Source of the DNA: Isoetes taiwanensis
Lineage: Eukaryota; Streptophyta; Lycopodiopsida; Isoetales; Isoetaceae
Assembly: GCA_021234155.1 (NCBI GenBank)
Contig: JAJEKV010000491.1
Span: forward strand, 108,247 to 172,246
DNA: 64,000 bases
Direction of reading: 5' to 3'
A program made the translations under genes and the position numbers. Positions 43,757-57,129 of the stretch are shown here, one piece after another. Under the pieces are notes generated by a model. That model made no database searches and was not told the DNA's origin. It was given only the letters and a program-made list of their open reading frames with translations. How positions within the stretch are numbered: position 1 is the first letter of the stretch; every line of letters starts with the position of its first letter.

Positions 43757-45533
43757 TAAGGTTTAGTATGTCCGTAACAATACATATGTATCAATGCAGA
43801 CATTAGAAAACCATTTGGCACTTTAGGCATGCATTACTGAATATTTGCATGAAACTTATAGGATGTTACTATCTTCTTCGACCAACTTATGCAACTTGAA
43901 GTATACCTTTCAGCCCCACCCATAGTTGTTTCCATATTTGAGCATCTCATCGAAAACAATTAGACTTGGTCATCCAAAACTAATAGTGTGTCCGTCTGTT
44001 GCATGCCTGTAATAGCCAATGGCAAAACATTTATACTTCACAACGATCATGTTGCAGGGTACTAAATTCCATACCACTGATATGTGTTTTATAAGAGAAA
44101 TAAAACAGGCAGAGTGAGCCATATCCTTCTACCTCACATCGCCATAGCCCAACCAAGCGCCTCTTGGCCTTGCCTAGCAGGGGCCACGGCCACCGCCGAC
44201 AGCCAGCCAGCCTGCCGGACCTGATAAGCCCACGCCATAGCCTACCTAAAACCCTGTTTGACTGTAGGTGGCCCAAGTCATACCCCAAGTCATGGCCACG
44301 CAGACACCTGCAGTCCCGTGTGTGGACCCACACTTGGTTGGTGAGCTACCTGAGACCACACCAACCCATCACGGGAAGGCCCAAACACACCAACCACGGT
44401 TGACCCCTTGAGGTAGAGCCCTCTCGGGAAGACCATGAAGTGGGGCCACCAAGGAAGAGGCCTCGGGCAGGGAGAGGCGTCTTCCATGAAGAGGAGGCCG
44501 AGCCAAGGCCCGGTCGACCCGACGGGAGGCGGGCGGGCCACGAGGCAATCCCCCGATCGAACCTTGGAGCCGCATCCAGCGAGGGGTTGAGGCTATCGAA
44601 AGCACGCCTTTGCGGGCCTCCCGTGAGGTGGAGAACATAACATCTCGGATGTTGCGCAGCGATTGGTGCGTAAAAAAATTTAGCCAATCCGTAATCTGGA
44701 GGATCGCTGCATTTAAGTGATGATAGCATCCACTTGCTGCAATTTGATGACATCAATACCGGGGTAGAGCTTGCGGATATGAGGGGCTTGTAGACACCCG
44801 GTTGGCGCTATGGAAGCCGGGACGGTGACAGAACCGGTAGAGCAAAAGAGACACTGTAACCCCGCCCCGGACCCGCGCCGAGATCGAGGAGGCTAAGGCC
44901 ACGGCACGAGGAGCACAGACCGCCTCTCCCACGAGGTAGGTCAAGTGAGGCCGCCTAACAGAGACAAGGAGTCCAGTTGCTTTGAAGCTAGCCGCAGAAT
45001 CAGAAGCTTCTGAGTAAGGGATTTAGCATCAGACGAGCTACAGAGGCCGGGGCGCCATTGCTCCAAGAAGGCAAGGGCCTCCAGGCGAGCACATGAGCAA
45101 CTCTGCCATTGCACGCGGGAGGAGATGGCAAGACATGACAACGTCACGCAAGAGCTGAGCTCCGGACTCGGGAGAACGTAAACCACAAAGAAAGAACACA
45201 CCAACCCCGTGAACCCACCAACCTACTGGTGACAGCACCGCAACACCCGATGCGGACACATCAGATCTGGCCGGGCGCCACCACCGCGGCGCCGCCACAA
45301 CTCCATGCCTCACCCACCTCAACCAACACTGAAGTGCGGCCCGTGAACTCGAACGTGAGAGCGGGGACGCAATGTGGTAGTGCGAGGGGCTGATGGAGGA
45401 GTCGGGAGAACATCTCACTTCCGACTCGGACGGATCTTGGACGGATGATGTTCCCGGCACACATGTGACCATTAGAAAGGCCCAGTCGTCATGGAATTCG
45501 GTATACGACGCCCTCGGGTGGTCATCTTCATAG
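43757..45533. other. Stretch turning GC-rich, probably 5' region of the next retroelement
   Basis: Up to about 44100 this is ordinary AT-rich sequence. From 44100 on GC rises sharply and long open frames appear on both strands (for example 44346-44756 and 45038-45625 on the reverse strand), which high GC makes likely by chance. I see no motif in them. The change probably marks the 5' end of the non-LTR element described next. Confidence 0.4.
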
Positions 45534-48500
45534 TTGGAGCGTGCAGGCGAGTGGCCATCGTCGTCGGGGCGGAGGAAGTTGAAGGGGCGGCTAGATGCGT
45601 TGTGGGGACTTGACCCCGGCAACAAGAGACAGAAGGCGTGGTGGCCAAAGTCAGGGACCCTACCCTTGAGACATGGAGGGGCGGCGGGGCTGGTCCGGGA
45701 AGGATGCGGGGAATTCAGGCAGCCAAGCGGGGGATCGCGGGCACTCCGGCCCCTCGAGTCCCCTCTAAGGGGGGCCCCGGGCCTGAGGCATCCACATCTT
45801 CCACTCGACCAGGACCACCACTACCACGGACCTGAAGTGGCGATGCATGCCACTAAATAGGGATCGTGCCTCGGTGGTATCACGGAATTGCCATGGCTTT
45901 CCATGGCGAAGAAGGACGATCTCAATTAGTCGCCATGGACATGGACCTTATCTTCCTCATGGAAACATGGGAACATCTTTGGTCCGCGGGCTACGATTTG
46001 TCGGGGATACCAGGGCTACTCGTCTTCAATGATTGCGGGAAACGAGGACGGAGGAATTGCGTGTTACTACCGGCAACCTTTGGCCCAATCGGTCTCCACG
46101 TGCAGCGTTTACGTGCAATATGAGATACCTATATGGGTAACGAGTGCGAATGGCGATGGCAGCCCTCTTTGTGGCGGCTTGCGCTTCCCACATCGAGAGC
46201 AACTTTTACCACACGACTTGATGTGGATAAAGCGTGAGTCCTATGGACATCTATATGATGACATCTGGCTACATGAACAATTGGGCAAGGTCATGTTGCT
46301 TGGAGATTTCAATCTTGGCATACGAGGAAGCAGATCCCAAAACAAGACCTCTAGTCGAGGATGTCTTGCAAATGGACCTCAAGCAGAGCGACGGCCAAGG
46401 GCGTCAGGGGATGACGTGACACCTGCATGGCGCAAGCACCGCCGTTGTCAAGATCTTTGACCCGGTCATTTGCAATGGGTCGGGTACGCGTCGCCCTCCG
46501 CCCGCTTCACTTGTAGACAGAGAACCGTGGGGCGTGCACCAAAGGTGGTGGATTACGCGGCTAGCGGGCGAGCAATGCCTACACTTGATCACTACGCTTG
46601 ATGTCGGGACGGTGGCGGACGAGGAAGTAGACTCACCATCAGCCATTCTTGCGGATAGATTGGCAAGGCCAACCGAGAGCACCCATTGCCCCAACACCCC
46701 ATGTACCACGGTTGCGTCTGGACTATGATCATGCGGCGGTCTATGCGAGGATGCTTGAGCATGAGCTGTCGGGAGTCTTGCAGCTCCCCACACTTCAACA
46801 ACGGATGGCCGGTGAACCGGCTCCTTCCCCGAGGGTAGGGGACAGATGCTTTGGGAGAGGCCGCCTCGATGATCCACAGGGGCTGCAACCACCTTCCCCG
46901 CAATCATCGGGTTCGATGGCGAATGTCGGGAGCTGAAACGATGGCTCCGCCAAGTCTTTGGACCCCACCATTCGCCCGCAGGTAGGCCGTCCCGTCAATA
47001 CCGCTCCTTCCTCAAGACCAAAGCCGGTACCTTGCGGAGCTCAACAACAGATGTTTGGTCGCTGGACCGCCACCCTAGGGCCTTCGGAGAAAGGTCTTGA
47101 GTAAGCCCTGACCCTACGGGAAATATTAACCCGAACAATGGGTGAGATACTTCCAATTTGTATGACCCAATGGGAAGCCGGGCACCGATACCTCATGATG
47201 TGCCTAGCACGGGTCATTCTTGAAGGGGATGTCATAATGGGCCTGCAACGCCAGCTAACGGGAAGGCGTGATTTGGATGGTATCAGAAGTGAGCTTCTCA
47301 AGTGGGCAGGCCCCCAATGGTGCCGGTTCTCCAAAGACTCTTCAACAGGGGGCATTGCAAGAAGGCTTCCCCGACTTTGGACTACCAACTAGAGTTGTGC
47401 CCATACAAAGCAGGGGACCCCATAGCCCGGTAACCATCGTTACCATTATGGTCGGCCTGTCTTTGCCAAGTTGCTTGCCGGGATTCTTTGAGGTGGCCGA
47501 CACTTTGGGGAAAGGATGGAGAAGTCACGGGCTCTCTCTCATTTGGCGGGCTTCCGCCCGGCATTCTACTATTGACCATATCTTCACTCTGCGAACACTC
47601 ATAGAGGATAGCGGAATCAATGCGAATGCAATCTTTGTTGCTTTGTGGATTTTGCATAAAGGCTTTTGACGGTGCCTCGGGGATAAGTTGTGGGAATGAT
47701 TAGAGACGACTAGGGACCCGTCGACTTATGAGAATGCTATATCTGGAGACTATCACGAGGCTTTGCTCGATGCGTCTCTCTTTGTCGGGGGGAGCCGTTG
47801 TTAGTAGCATTAGGGTGTGCCAGGGCTGCCCCCTCTATCTGGCAGCTCTTCGGCTTGTACATTGACCAGCTAGAAGAATGGCTAGTGAAACCGGGGAGGG
47901 CTCAGTTGATGCACCACATAATCCGGCAACTCATATATGCGATGATGTTGCCACGCTTCGCATATATACCGGAGGACATGCAACGCCACACGGATGCTTT
48001 GGACCCTACGCCAATTCAGCGACGCGAGTTAACTTGGCCAAGACAAAGGGTGTGCCGGTACCATCATCCGGCACCACGCCTTCCCTCATTCACTTTACGA
48101 GGGGGAGGTAGTGGAGGTGGCCCGATCTTATAAGTATTTGGGCATTTGGTTTTCTACTACCACACCTTTGGGATGCATCCATCGTTTTACGGGTCGCTGC
48201 AGTCAGAAAGCCACGTATGCAATGCAAAACAACGGTCACAAAGGCGGTTTGTATGCATGGGGTCACCGAGGCACACTTGTTGGAGCCTTGGTTGAGCCGG
48301 TCCTCCTCTATGGGGCAGTGTGGGGGCGGTGATATCCCTCACCACTTGGAAGCGATCTAGAGCAGTATGAAGGCCTTCTTGGCGAACCTTTGGGAGTGAA
48401 ATCCACGGTCCCATATCAGATCTTGCTCCGGAGGCAGGCTTCCTTCCTTCCATTCTGAGGGCTTATTTGGAGCGTCACCTTATTTACTTCAGAAGGTGGT

Positions 48501-49110
48501 GGCTATGGATGAAGCCCGGCTGCCCAACCTTGCTTTGGCGGTGGCGATGGGCCCATGGCGACTCAAAGCTTCTTGGAAAGACAAGCAAGCCGGGTGGTTT
48601 CGCTTATGGAATGTGCGGAAAATATTGCGGATGTGGACAGTGTATACCGCAGAAGGAAGGCAGCGGCGCCTTGAAGCGATGCCTTGGATGCTTGTTTCAT
48701 GGCCAAGCTTTGGGATGCAGAAGGCCTGTCACATGTCAAGGTGGCAAATTATGTCGGCGGGTTAATCCCATGCTCACGAGGGCCCACACCACTACATGCA
48801 GCACCCATCTACCCATGAAAAAGCGCATGGTGATTGCTTCCATTCGCGACAGGTGCACACCACCTCGCATTGGAGAGGCAGGGGAGATGGATTGGGGGCA
48901 GCGTGAGGGCGAGTGCATGGCCGAGTCTTTGTCAACGAAGCCATTGAGAGGATGAAAGTCCGCCCTCCGGGCCTGTCCGTGCGTACCCGACATATCGGCG
49001 CTTCGGTATGCCGGTTAGTTAATGCCCCATCGAGGCCTTGCATGAGCTACACGACCGCGGCCTCTGTAGGCTTGTTGGGATCGTACCTCAGGAGGTAATG
49101 GATATGCGGA
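45534..49110 (+). pseudogene. GC-rich non-LTR retrotransposon, different from the two L1-type LINEs
   Basis: Forward-strand pol fragments in many frames. Endonuclease: DLIFLMETWEHLW (45940-45980), RGGIACYYR-like, and VMLLGDFNLGIRG (46290-46330). Reverse transcriptase: GIRSELLKWAGP near 47290, a garbled PI...GDP...NYR block near 47400-47440, HSTIDHIFTLRTLIEDS near 47560-47610, a 'FTKAFDR'-like remnant near 47665, then LFGLYIDQLEEWL (47845), a YADD remnant (LIYA) near 47930, MQRHTDALD, and EVARSYKYLGIWFS at about 48113. After RT come VEPVLLYGA and, near the C-terminus, MKKRMVIASIRDRC. A frame change occurs every 50-150 bases. The LFGLYID and YKYLGI blocks differ from plant L1; the clade cannot be fixed by eye. 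Confidence 0.75.
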
Positions 49111-49980
49111 CTTCGGTTATGCCCCTCGTCAGGCATTAACCTCGGTTGTACTTGTGATTATGTATATAAGCGTGCGGTATGTCAAAGCATCCTTATTGCT
49201 ACTAAGGTTTTCCCTCGAAAACCCTTGGTGGGGTTTTTAATCACGGTGGTATCGCTGCTTTGCTCTCTCTTTGTACTTGGGTCCCATAGGCAGTTGGTAA
49301 AATCATATTCTATTCTATTCTATAAGAACCCGTACATGAGGCATACATTTTCAGATCTCCCCAAGAGCTGGTTTAAGGACCCCCCTTCTCCAGCAACAAT
49401 ATGGTTTGTCATCTGAACAAGAGAATGAAATGTAAGAACTCTAAAAATGTTTAAGCAGACTAGCAGTGAAAACAAGATTGCCAAGATAGGTGAGGCTGTT
49501 ATTTGAAATCAATGGGCCACTGATCCATGGACGAATTATGTGTAGCCATGTTCTCCCATTGTTTCATTTTTATGGTGAATGTTTGGGGGTACATGCCTGT
49601 TGTTTTGTGTTGGAGTTTTACCCTAATTTGATTTGGGCTCCATGCTGTTGCCGTTGTATGATCCCATGGCCCATTGAAAAAATTGCACGTCAAATTTTTC
49701 ATATTTAAACTTGGAGGATATCCAATGTAAGAGGTCTAAGTGATTGGTTCTTTGAAAAATTAAGCAATCCTTTAATGCATTACAACATGGGGCACATGCA
49801 ATACAACATTTCTATGGTCCATCAAAACATCGACACACCAAAAAAAACATCTTAAAATGGGGGGTGAGAAGTATGGAAGATAGTGTAGTATTGTTGATAG
49901 CTTTGAGCATGCTCAATATGCTATAATGTATATCATTATCATGCTATAACTTATATACAGGCAAATACAAAGGATCTACC
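49111..49980. other. Non-coding stretch
   Basis: Contains the presumed 3' end of the GC-rich retroelement (GC falls near 49300) and AT-rich DNA. No gene is seen. Confidence 0.4.
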
Positions 49981-50700
49981 TCAACAGTCTGATCTAAACC
50001 ACAATTGGCAACCACAATTGGCCAACTTCATGTCAAGATAGATGTTACACTCACCAAGAAATGCCACCCAAATTACAACCTCTCCTTTGACTTGCATTGC
50101 ATTGATAAGATCAAAAGTCTCATAGAAGCAGCCTGCATGATTCACAGGGTTAATTAAATATGAATAATGCTCACTTTGTGGCTGGATTCCATACACCTGT
50201 GTTATTAAATGGAACTGGTAATAATTGTTGTCACCTAGGCCCATATGGCTACATAAAACCAGAATTGAAATGGAAGTAATAGCATCTGGCCTCACATGAA
50301 AGCAATGCATCGTTTGGAAAAGCTTCAAAGCTTCTTTGACATACCCATGATCAGCATAGTCAGAAATAATTGCATTCCATGAGATCACATTCGTTTAGAC
50401 AAATGATCAAAAATATAGCGAGCATCATTTATGCTTCCACACTTTGCATACATGTCCATAAGTGTATTCTCCAGAACAAAGCACCTTCTCATATCGTCTC
50501 TTATTAATTGGGCATTCACATGCTTTCCCAACTTTAAATTGCCAGCATGATGCATGCATTTAAATCACTATATGTCACCATATCTGCCTTCAAGCCATAT
50601 TGCTCAATTTGTCTAAATAGCTTGATGGATACAGTTGTATCCTCAAATATTGCATACCCTGCAATCAAAACATTTCAATATCTTGTACCCATTCTAGGAT
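49981..50700 (-). pseudogene. PPR protein fragment (PLS type), decayed
   Basis: Organellar RNA-binding repeat protein, reverse strand. Frame 50388-49981 begins VISWNAIISDYADHGYVKEAL, a canonical PLS-class repeat, followed by LFQTM...VRPDAIT, a second repeat with GIQPQSEHYSYLI, and AFDLINAM-like motifs. Just upstream, other frames carry GKHVNAQLI and NTLMDMYAKCGSINDARYIFD (about 50400-50560). Together they form two to three repeats at the end of a PPR array, just before an E domain. The E/DYW domain and the rest of the array are missing, and frames are shifted. It may be retroposed or captured by a transposon. Confidence 0.8.
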
Positions 50701-52684
50701 TTGATGTCTTGTAACGATTCTAGGAATGATATCTACGAATTACCTTTTGAGCATATCTTATATCGCCGCATTTTGGCATACATGTAAATAGGAGTACGCT
50801 TATGAAAACATCTGAGCCCCCTTGAAATATGCATCTAAGGCAGGGATGAGGTTGTTTTCGAATTCATATGTATTTTAAAATTCTGATTGTGTAGGTCCTA
50901 TGTGTTGTTTGACATTGAGAAGCATATTGCGAGAATATTCGAAGAACATAATTTGGTAGACATTGTCTTCATTCCCTAGATTGAGGCAAATAATTTAACA
51001 TATTGATTTTTTCGTCCATGGAGCCTGCAAGATTCATGCAACTATATGGTGATTTAATATCATAGAAGTGGTCTAATATAATAATCGTCGATAAGTTAAT
51101 TTGCCATTAATGCCATTCGTTTTATTTGATGTTATTCGCGTTTGTTCTTCATGCTTTTTTTCCATTTTGAAGAAAGAAACTATGCAAGCATAGACTAATC
51201 ATCAAATTACCCCTTCTTAATAATCAAAACTTGTAGTCATTTTTTCTATGAGAAGAAAATTGAAACTGGATTGAGCGGAGCATAAGAACAGAGTAAAGAA
51301 AAATGGATCAATTTGAAAATGAAATGCAGAAAACCAAGCTAGATGCCAGAAATGCATCACATTCAACCTAAAAGATTTTATGTCTGATCCTTCAAAAATA
51401 AGGTGTTTGCGCACTGGGTGTTCTCCCTAAACATGGGTTGTGAGCTTGAGGATGGAGAATAATAACCCATATCTTATGATCAATCTAGATAAAATTTAGG
51501 AAATAAAAAAACAAGTCGTGGTCGTGAAACAAGAATATGACCAGCAAGTGTACATGTCAACATCAAGGTAGTGGTTATAATGAAAAATCCAACATTAACA
51601 TGATATGCCACTATTGATATGGTGGTTTATTATATACGTTAACAACCTATAAAGACAACATCAAATTGGAAAGCCTCTACCAAGGTGGTTAAAGTGAAGT
51701 GATATCGCTTTCTTCTAATGATAACTATTGAAGATCCACAAATTCATAAAAAACTTCACTTTTAAAGCATTTAAAGTATGACTTTCTTGTGTGATAAAAT
51801 GTGTAGGAAGCATACTTGGAGAACTAACTCGATAAACCAGACTAGATGTCACTTATTAAATATTCTTATTTTGCATATATAGGGCAAAGCTCAATATTTG
51901 CAGCATGTGCTATTGATCTCACCATCTCACTATTAACATAACTTGCTTGCCACCGTCTCGTTCCATCATTATTCTCTAGTATTCCATTAGATATTGAACT
52001 CGATGACGTTCATATGTTAGATACTTGACATGCCTCCTTGTCCATCAAGGGCTCCATCAAAATATGCTTCATCTATGTCACCATGTCTCCTAGTTTGCCC
52101 AACTTCAAAACCACTAGATTGCTCCTTAAATTATGGACCTTATCAGATTCAATTTTACCCTGTCAAAGGCTTTCAATCTGTTAATATCTTTAAAGTTACA
52201 CTATGCATTAAGAATGTCTTTAGAATTGTATCCCTTCTCTGTGGAAATAATGTTTGGACTTTTTGCTGGTGCTTTGGTATATTTTTGCTACTAGTCCTAA
52301 GCGGTTTCTCCAAGGTACCTTTAACTATCAATCAATCAATCAATATTGTTAATTTGGGATTTTCCGATATGAAAAAAAATGTTTTTTGGAATTTTTGTAA
52401 GGTGATTTCCCTATGGTTTCGTGGGATTTGGCAGTTGGAACAAATTTCCGATTTCTAAAAATCAGGAATTGTATGATTCCAATTGAGCCGATCTTGGAAT
52501 TTTGCAGTGCCTCTTTCTCTCGCATGCATTCGATGTAAATGCTTGTTTGAAGGCGTGCATGCGGTATGGTTTCAGTGCTGTAGATTTATGGCGAGCATAC
52601 GGTGTGCTGCAATGGGCATAAAGTGAATGGTCGCGGGTTTCACGACTTCTTAGGTTTTTCTTGGCTTATTTAATCTCTTTATGG
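50701..52684. other. AT-rich stretch without a recognisable gene
   Basis: Open frames such as 52030-52458 (+) have no motif. Nothing repeat-like stands out except a TCAATCAATCAATCAAT run near 52329. Confidence 0.45.
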
Positions 52685-52692
52685 ATTCTTAC

Positions 52693-53478
52693 TCACAGGA
52701 ATTTCAGGTTGTCTAAGAAGCCCATGGATAAATTTCAGCCCTCAACTGTCATTGCACAAGCGAGAGCTTTTATTTATGAAAGAGCTAAAGAGGCGACTAG
52801 AAATCCTGGGGTAGAAGCATGGTTGCAAGCAGGTGAGAACATATTCTTTCTTATTCTTACTCACAGGAATTTCAGGTTGTCTAAGAAGCCCATGGATGAA
52901 TTTCAGCTCTCAATCGTCATTGCACAAGCCAGAGATTTTATTTATGAAAGAGATAAAGAGGCGACTGGAAATCCAGAGGTAAAAGACGGACCGCCGTATT
53001 TAGAGTCCGGGATGTGGTATTTCTGGACTTTTTTGTGGTATTTCCGGCCACCCATTATCAGCCACTGTAACTTCACAGTTTCAAGCCCAGAATCAACTAT
53101 TTTGGGGCATTTTTGGATCAATCCGGCTCTATCTGGGCTCAAATCGCTTCCTCTCTTCATCAAACTAACGTTAAAGAGGTAGATAAAGTGATTAGAAGGG
53201 CTTTTGAAGCAGTTCAAGCCGTCCACGGAGCTGCAAGAATGATCCGACCAAAGATTTCAGCTCATTGCCTTGATTTAGCTTGGTTTTGGCGAAATACCAC
53301 TTTTTGCTGGAAATACCACCTTTTGGCGGAAATACCACCTTTTGGGTGGAAATACCACGGCTGATAGCGGATGTCCAAAAATACCACCAAGAAAGTCTGG
53401 AAATACCACATCCCGGACTCTAAATACGGATGTCCGTAAAAGACATGGTTGCAAGCAGGTGAGAACATATTCTCTCTT
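52693..53478. repeat. 168-bp tandem duplication, second copy split by a MULE
   Basis: TCACAGGAATTTCAGGTTGT starts at 52693 and again at 52861. Copy 1 is 52693-52860. Copy 2 is 52861-52978 and then, after the transposon, 53436-53478 (GCATGGTTGCAAGCAGGTGA-like sequence continues). Duplication therefore preceded the insertion. The repeat is coding-like (frame with KPMD.FQ and IAQAR.FIYER), perhaps an exon relic of an unknown gene. Confidence 0.85.
52988..53435. mobile_element. Non-autonomous MULE-type element, 448 bp, 9-bp TSD
   Basis: The 9-mer GTAAAAGAC is directly repeated at 52979-52987 and 53436-53444. Between them lies an element with terminal inverted repeats: the left end GGACCGCCGTATTTAGAGTC and the reverse complement of the right end GGACATCCGTATTTAGAGTC continue to match for about 75 bases with few changes (to TATCAGCC). 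Internal copies of the TIR motif GGTATTTCC/GGAAATACC occur at least five times near the right end (53300-53370). It has no transposase. A 9-bp duplication with long TIRs is characteristic of Mutator-like elements. Confidence 0.88.
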
Positions 53479-55522
53479 AGAGTTGATGTAAGGGCGTTAG
53501 CTACAGTCTCATATTTGTTTGGAAAATAATGGGCATACTTCATAGCAATAATGGGCAAAGGAAAGTTGGTGAATGTCCCTCTACACTGCTTGGCCCCGTT
53601 CATGTGATGATTTTGGCGTCATGGCATGCTTCGATCCGATCGTGCTCAAAACACTTTCTTACGATGACAAGTCGTAAAAACTGCTTGAAAGTTCCAACTC
53701 TATTTTTTTAAGCTCCATTCCTTGCATAATATTTGGCATAATATACGCAATAAGTTCCTGCACTGCATGTTCAATGTCACCCACAGGACCGTTGTCTCTT
53801 TGGATTCTAGGAGAAGGAAAAATTGCCGTTAGATGGAGATGGCGACCAAGGATCAAGAAGACACAATGTTAATTGCAATACGAGCCACAGTAATTGCACC
53901 CTCTCTTTTCATCCGATAAGTAGACTGTGGGAATGCATATACAAGCATTTCACTCTATATAGTCATCGATACCATTCTTCATTCTTTATAAATTAGATTA
54001 ATACTCTTTGAGGATTTATTGTCCCTGTGTACAAACTTCAAGAGACCCTGATGCTACCTTACTTGCTTCGCACGATGCATCTAATAAGGACCCAACAAGA
54101 GCAAGGTATGCCTCATGCCTATTCTCTATGTATACTTTGAATTTGGCATCTTCATGTCTGTCTTCTTCTAATGTACACGATTCATTGTTTTCCCATGTTG
54201 TGTTTACTAGAAAAACCACACTTTCCTCTGCAGAATGTCTGTCCAAGCAAGAAAGGAGAGATCTGCATATTTTGCAAATTCAAAAGCGCGGAAAGCAGTT
54301 TTTATGGATGCCATGGAATCCCTATCCCTACTACTGATGACATACAGCCATATTATTAAGGCAATGAATATCAATTGCAACAGTGTCAAATTCATCGTTG
54401 ACATTGCATGTAAGCTCTTTCTTCAAATATAAATATATATTCCCACATTTTGAATTCCAGAATCTAATCTTAATGTTTTTGTACAGTAAGCAAATCCAGC
54501 ATGTACTTATAGCTGTGAGGCAGCACATCAATGACACCCGAGAGGTCAATTTACATTTTTGTCTATTATTACGATGACCACCAGTATGATAGACAATCAC
54601 ATGTTTCAAAACTCCACTAGCTCCACTGGGCCAACACTGCAACAACAAGGTATAGTTATATGCTTCCTTACATGCATTTCATGTACACATAAACTTCAAC
54701 CTAAACAATGTTTTCCAGACCTAAATATTTTTTTCCAGTTTAACAGGTGTTTTCACTATGGAATGGAAAAGACAAACCCATCAACTTTTACAAAACAGGA
54801 TGCAATATTCTTAAAGTCAACAACACAGACCAAGAATAATGACTTCCTCTAATGATTTATCAAAGCTCTCTAAAGACTCAATTCCTTCGAATTAAGTTTT
54901 GAGAAAGAATAACTGAAGAGATAAACAACTGAACCTGAGGATGATGATGTATCTAAGTTGTACATATATACTCCCGAGCTAGATTCTTGATTAAATATAC
55001 TGACAGATCAAGGAGCTTATGCAATTTGCAAGGATGGGAATCACGCAGAGTTATTCATGTTATCCGATACTTCAGCCCTTTGTGAGGCCAAGAATGCTTA
55101 AACGACAAGACATATTAGTAGTAGTCAATGATAGTTAAGACAAAGAATAACATATATCATAGTTATAAAACAACCAACTAAAGAAATGAACCTCAAAAGC
55201 ACACATATGCACAATTAACTTGGGAGTTCAATATTGTTTAGCAAATACAACTCCTCCATTCTAACACGCGTAGAGGACTACATATTTCTCTTTTTGCTAC
55301 CTATAGATTTTGATGTTGCTTGCCTTCTCTCTCATTTTTTTCTCTTTGTTACCTATGATTTTGACGATTTTCATTATACCATGGGTAAATATTCTTATTT
55401 CTCTAGAGATGTACCTTCATATCTACACAAACCTTTCAAGATCATTCCATCATTCTAAAAATGAAACAATTTGCAACTTTCAAAAGCACTTATCATCAAC
55501 ATACATACATAAGTCTACCACT

Positions 55523-55558
<36 letters not shown>

Positions 55559-56574
55559 CACCCCTTAAATTACATGCTTCAAATTCAAATCATCTTTTCA
55601 AATTTCCAACAGAAAGTCAATTGATTGGACCTTTAACTATTAGGTTCAAGTCCATAAAGGATTGCTATGAGCAAAAACAATTTTGAAGCTCCCCAACTAC
55701 TTTGCATAAATTGACTTAAACACATGCTCTCCAAGTGTCTTACGTAAGCTCAAACAACCCTAGCATCAACATTTTCCCTATTACTTCATCGTCCCTCCCA
55801 ATACAAACACAATCATACTTATGCCCGACAACCAACACAAAAGTAGTTATGCACATATAGTATAATTGTTTGACTTCTACAATCTCGGGTTTATGCTACT
55901 CTTGCAAGACCAAGGTTCCTCTCATTATATCACAATATATTTATACCCATGCAACCTATACTTTTGTTGGCCATGTCTTATTCTTGGTATTGATTTCTTT
56001 AGTATGCAGAAGTAAGACAGCTTTGGAGAGTCATTTCAGCACTTTGGTTGTCAAATTAAAGCTTGGAATTAGAGCTAATCCCCTTCATTTGATCATACAA
56101 GACACAAGCATTAGATTAAAGTGTGTGACATCTCTGCAAAAATATTTATAGTTCCAGTTTTAATTGTCCAGACACCATGGTTTAATACATTATTTCATCC
56201 TACCACATCAAACATGAAGATTCCTCTTTTGCATGTACATCGTAACAAGCCATAAGTGTCCAAATTCAAGAAAAAAGATATTGGAAACAAGTGTTTTAAT
56301 TGTCAAATGGCCCAAAACTGCTCCATGCAAATGTCACTTGATTGTAATTGAAGGAACTAATCAATACAATCATTTTCTACAATTCATTTTTACTTCAAAA
56401 TATAGTTACCATAAAATGCATAATACCTTAGGAAATCCCTTGAAATTGTATCTCTCTACTTACATGTCTTTCACAATCACATTATAGCATTTTAAGCTGA
56501 AGTCTTATTACGCGACAACCTCTATTTTCTCATATTACTAGAGATTTTATATTCCCTGACAAATAGTTGCTAAA
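53479..56574. other. AT-rich stretch without a confirmed gene
   Basis: Several short frames exist (for example 54016-54246 on the reverse strand, 54235-54432 and 54559-54852 forward) but I recognise no family. An A run of about 33 bases at 55524-55556 may be the tail of a short retroposed sequence. Part of this interval may be the body of the Helitron whose 3' end is at 56602. Confidence 0.4.
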
Positions 56575-56602
56575 GCCCGGCAACGCCGGGCACCATATCT
56601 AG
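56575..56602 (+). mobile_element. Helitron-like 3' terminus
   Basis: GCCCGGC-AAC-GCCGGGC (56575-56591) is a perfect GC-rich hairpin in AT-rich surroundings. It is followed after 7 bases by CTAG (56599-56602) and then T. A short hairpin about 10 bases before a terminal CTRR, inserted before a T, is the diagnostic Helitron 3' end. The 5' end (TC...) could not be identified, and no Rep/helicase coding sequence is seen, so this would be a non-autonomous copy of unknown length. Confidence 0.75.
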
Positions 56603-57129
56603 TACCTTTTAAGATTATAGTTTTGTGAGTTCTAGTAAGTAATTCTTCGTAATCAGTATCTTCAACAATGACAAGCCCAACAAACAAGCATATAGCTGGC
56701 TAATTGCAAGTAGAACAAACACGTTATTAGCAACATCTTCAGAAAACACAAAATAACACAGAATCAAACAGCTTCTTATAATCCTTCTTCCACCTTAAAG
56801 CCTGTGATCTGCAATTTAATAGCATTTTGACAATATATTACATGGTGCACCTTAATCTAAGCATTCTCAAAGTCAAAGTTCGTCTACCTCTAGTGTCTGT
56901 GATTTTCTGATGAAGTTGTCTATATATTTCCAAATAAACTAATACAATAAAAGCCCACAATTTCTTATCGAAGAATATAGGCAACTGCCAATTGTTTTTT
57001 CATCAAAATAGTGTAGCTTTAACCTATTTTTATTGCATATAAATTGATGGTGTTTTCCCAATGCAATTGGTATTGCTTTAAGGCAATTGTTATACATTTA
57101 CTTCATCAAGTTATACATTTAATTTTTTA
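56603..57129. other. AT-rich spacer between Helitron end and LINE
   Basis: No gene or repeat is seen. Confidence 0.4.

Noticed and set aside
45038-45625. 195-residue reverse ORF in the GC-rich region
   Set aside because: High GC suppresses stop codons on both strands here; recognisable retroelement coding just downstream lies on the forward strand.
55524-55556. A run as evidence for a processed pseudogene
   Set aside because: No coding similarity is visible immediately upstream, so the run alone does not support one.
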